Positions 62,551 to 64,000 of a stretch of 64,000 nucleotides of DNA are shown here, in pieces; position 1 is the stretch's first letter, and each line of letters begins with the position of its first letter. A program made the position numbers and the translations under genes. Under the pieces are notes generated by a model, which saw nothing but the letters and a program-made list of their open reading frames with translations, was not told the DNA's origin and ran no database searches. Source of the stretch: Clostridium isatidis (lineage in GTDB: Bacteria; Bacillota; Clostridia; Clostridiales; Clostridiaceae). The DNA lies in assembly GCF_002285495.1 (NCBI RefSeq), contig NZ_CP016786.1, positions 820,001 through 884,000 on the forward strand, given 5' to 3'.

Positions 62551-63827
62551 TTAAGGTTATAATTGTTGGCGGAGGTTGGGCTGGTGTTGCAGCAGCTATA
62601 ACTGCTAAAAAAGCAGGAGTAGATGTACATTTATTTGAAAAAACCGATTTATTATTAGGCTTAGGTAATGTTGGCGGAATTATGAGAAATAATGGAAGAT
62701 GGACTGCAGCAGAAGAACTTATAGAATTAGGTGCTGGAGATTTAATTGAAATTACTGATAGAACTTCAAGGCATAGAAATATAGAATTCCCAGGACACAA
62801 GCATGCAAGTTTATATGATGTTAATATCATAGAAGGGGAAGTCCGTAGCTATTTAGAAGAAATGGGAATAAATATATATATGGAAAGCAGAGTTGTAGAT
62901 GTTGAGCTAGAAAAGTCAAAGATTAAAGGGATATATTTAAGTGATGGAAAATATATAGACGGAGATGTATTTATAGAAACTACAGGTACAACAGGGCCAA
63001 TGGGAAATTGCTTAAGATATGGAAATGGATGCTCAATGTGTATTTTAAGATGTCCTTCCTTTGGACCTAGACTTAGTATAAGCGAAAGATGCGGCGTAAG
63101 AGATATACAAGGAGAAAGAGGAGAAGACGAGCTAGGTGCTTTTTCAGGTTCTTGTAAGTTGGCTAAGGAGAGTTTATCAGAGGAAATAATAGAAAAATTA
63201 GATAAAGAAGGAGTAGTATTATTAAGGGTTCCTGAAGAAGATATTAATTACGATAAGTTACAACAAAAGGTTTGTCAACAATATGCTTTAAAGGAATTTG
63301 CTGAAAATATAGTACTTTTAGATACTGGACATGCTAAATTAATGACTAGTTATTATCCACTTGAAAAACTTAGAAAAATAAAAGGATTAGAGAAGGCAAA
63401 ATATGTTGACCCTTATGCAGGAAGCAAAGGAAATTCAATTAGATATTTATCTGTAGCACAAAGAACAAATGATATGAAGGTTAAGGGAGTAGATAATCTA
63501 TTCTGTGCTGGTGAAAAAAGCGGCCTATTTGTAGGGCATACTGAAGCAATTTGCACTGGCAGCCTTGCTGGGCATAATGCTGTTAGACTAATGATGGGAA
63601 TACCATTATTAATATTACCGGCTTCAATAGCTATTGGTGATTTAATTGCTTATACAAATGAAATGGAAAGTACTCGTGAAGGCAGAAAAGACAGGTATAC
63701 TTTTGCTGGTTCAAAATATTTTGCTAGAATGAAAGAACAAGGACTTTACACTTTAGATAAAGAAGAAATAAAAAATAGAATAGCTAAATTAAATTTAACA
63801 AATGTTTTTGCTCAAAAATTAGTTTAA
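62547..63827 (+). CDS. FAD-dependent oxidoreductase, partner of PyrK-like protein
   Basis: 426 aa. N-terminal FAD loop IIVGGGWAGVAAAITAKKAG (as VGGGWAGVAAA) and a second nucleotide block (VDNLFCAGEKSGLFVGHTEA in parts DNLFCAGEKSG, GHTEAICTGSLAGHNAVR). A Cys cluster GNGCSMCILRCPSFGP sits near residues 157-172 and may bind Fe-S. The end resembles MnmG/TrmFO-like flavoproteins, but length and cysteines differ. Not recognised as a characterised enzyme. It follows the PyrK-like gene with 4-bp overlap. Confidence 0.78.
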   Translation: MIKVIIVGGGWAGVAAAITAKKAGVDVHLFEKTDLLLGLGNVGGIMRNNGRWTAAEELIELGAGDLIEITDRTSRHRNIEFPGHKHASLYDVNIIEGEVRSYLEEMGINIYMESRVVDVELEKSKIKGIYLSDGKYIDGDVFIETTGTTGPMGNCLRYGNGCSMCILRCPSFGPRLSISERCGVRDIQGERGEDELGAFSGSCKLAKESLSEEIIEKLDKEGVVLLRVPEEDINYDKLQQKVCQQYALKEFAENIVLLDTGHAKLMTSYYPLEKLRKIKGLEKAKYVDPYAGSKGNSIRYLSVAQRTNDMKVKGVDNLFCAGEKSGLFVGHTEAICTGSLAGHNAVRLMMGIPLLILPASIAIGDLIAYTNEMESTREGRKDRYTFAGSKYFARMKEQGLYTLDKEEIKNRIAKLNLTNVFAQKLV

Positions 63828-63842
63828 TAGTATAAGAGTAAA

Positions 63843-63888
63843 CTGATAAGGATTATTACATAAAGTTAAATGTAATAATCCTTATCAG
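63843..63888. repeat. perfect 19-bp inverted repeat after the redox operon
   Basis: Arms at 63843-63861 and 63870-63888 are perfectly complementary with an 8-nt loop. No T-run follows on either side. It may be a 3'-end stabiliser, a non-canonical terminator, or a protein site. Beyond it (63889-64000) I see only A/T-rich DNA ending in AAAGGAGAATGG, the RBS of a gene that starts at or past the edge. Confidence 0.7.
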
Positions 63889-64000
63889 CTTATAGAAAAA
63901 ATAATAAATTAAGTATAAAAATTTTGATTTTAGTCATTTATAAAAATATAAGTATATTAAAATTACTAAAAATTATATTATAATAAAGGAGAATGGAAAT

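Noticed and set aside
1..64000. CRISPR array, tRNA/rRNA, insertion sequence or prophage
   Set aside because: No regularly spaced repeats, no CCA-type cloverleafs, no transposase, and no phage genes. The only recombinase-like gene is the XerD-type protein, which has no att-like repeats around it.

Overview
The window is a stretch of core chromosome from a low-G+C, spore-forming Firmicute, most likely Clostridium sensu stricto (cluster I). Support comes from the strong A/T bias, AGGAGG-type ribosome binding sites, frequent TTG/GTG starts, a meso-DAP type MurE (DNPR motif), and sporulation genes in clostridial order (spoVD, spoVE, spoIIIAA-AH, spoIVB, spo0A, spoIIM, ytfJ, dacF-like genes). Nearly everything is on the + strand. 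The minus-strand genes are pdaA, rqcH, ytfJ and a DUF2953 gene. I found no rRNA, tRNA, CRISPR array, insertion sequence or prophage, and no gene-free gap longer than about 260 bases.

Layout. (1) 1-5543: end of a TPR protein, then a surface-polysaccharide set (TagA-type glycosyltransferase, GT4 glycosyltransferase, MurJ-like flippase, O-antigen ligase/polymerase-like protein) whose last gene overlaps a cyclodeaminase gene. (2) 5567-7621: pdaA (minus strand) and ychF. (3) 7774-25202: the division and cell-wall cluster mraZ-rsmH-ftsL-spoVD-murE-murF-mraY-spoVE, then ftsQ-DUF881-sbp-DUF881, then yggS-sepF-ylmH-divIVA, then rluD-pyrR-rlmL-like. mraZ has a clear promoter followed by four helically phased MraZ boxes. 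murD, murG, ftsA and ftsZ are not in this cluster. (4) 25315-33874: rqcH (minus strand), then a pilus/pseudopilus operon: lipoprotein, PilB/GspE ATPase, a PilC/GspF gene broken by a frameshift, four prepilin-like proteins, and three small proteins in the PilM/N/O positions. (5) 34019-39635 and on to 40661: efp, a zinc-ribbon protein, the complete spoIIIA operon, and an Asp23 protein. (6) 40780-52541: nusB-folD-xseAB-ispA-dxs-tlyA-nadK-argR-recN, then spoIVB and spo0A. (7) 52654-61425: a lone methyltransferase, spoIIM, a XerD-like protein with a degenerate active site, pyrimidine-nucleoside phosphorylase, two D,D-carboxypeptidases flanking scpAB, ytfJ and a DUF2953 gene. (8) 61561-63827: a two-gene redox operon (PyrK-like flavoprotein with a cysteine-rich N-terminus, and an FAD oxidoreductase).

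How the genes work together. Most serve envelope growth, division and sporulation. The mra/mur genes make lipid II. SpoVD/SpoVE, PdaA, the two carboxypeptidases and the SpoIIIA channel act on peptidoglycan or on the forespore. Spo0A and SpoIVB control sporulation entry and sigma-K activation. The ispA/dxs genes feed undecaprenyl phosphate synthesis, on which both peptidoglycan and the polysaccharide genes depend.

Points most worth a second look: the XerD-like protein with four of six catalytic positions substituted and a perfect Spo0A-box core upstream; the frameshifted PilC gene within an otherwise intact pilus operon; the 10-bp-phased MraZ operator; the strong Shine-Dalgarno separated from mraY by a hairpin; and the uncharacterised redox pair at the right end. 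Start codons were adjusted by hand where an in-frame internal start had a much better ribosome binding site.
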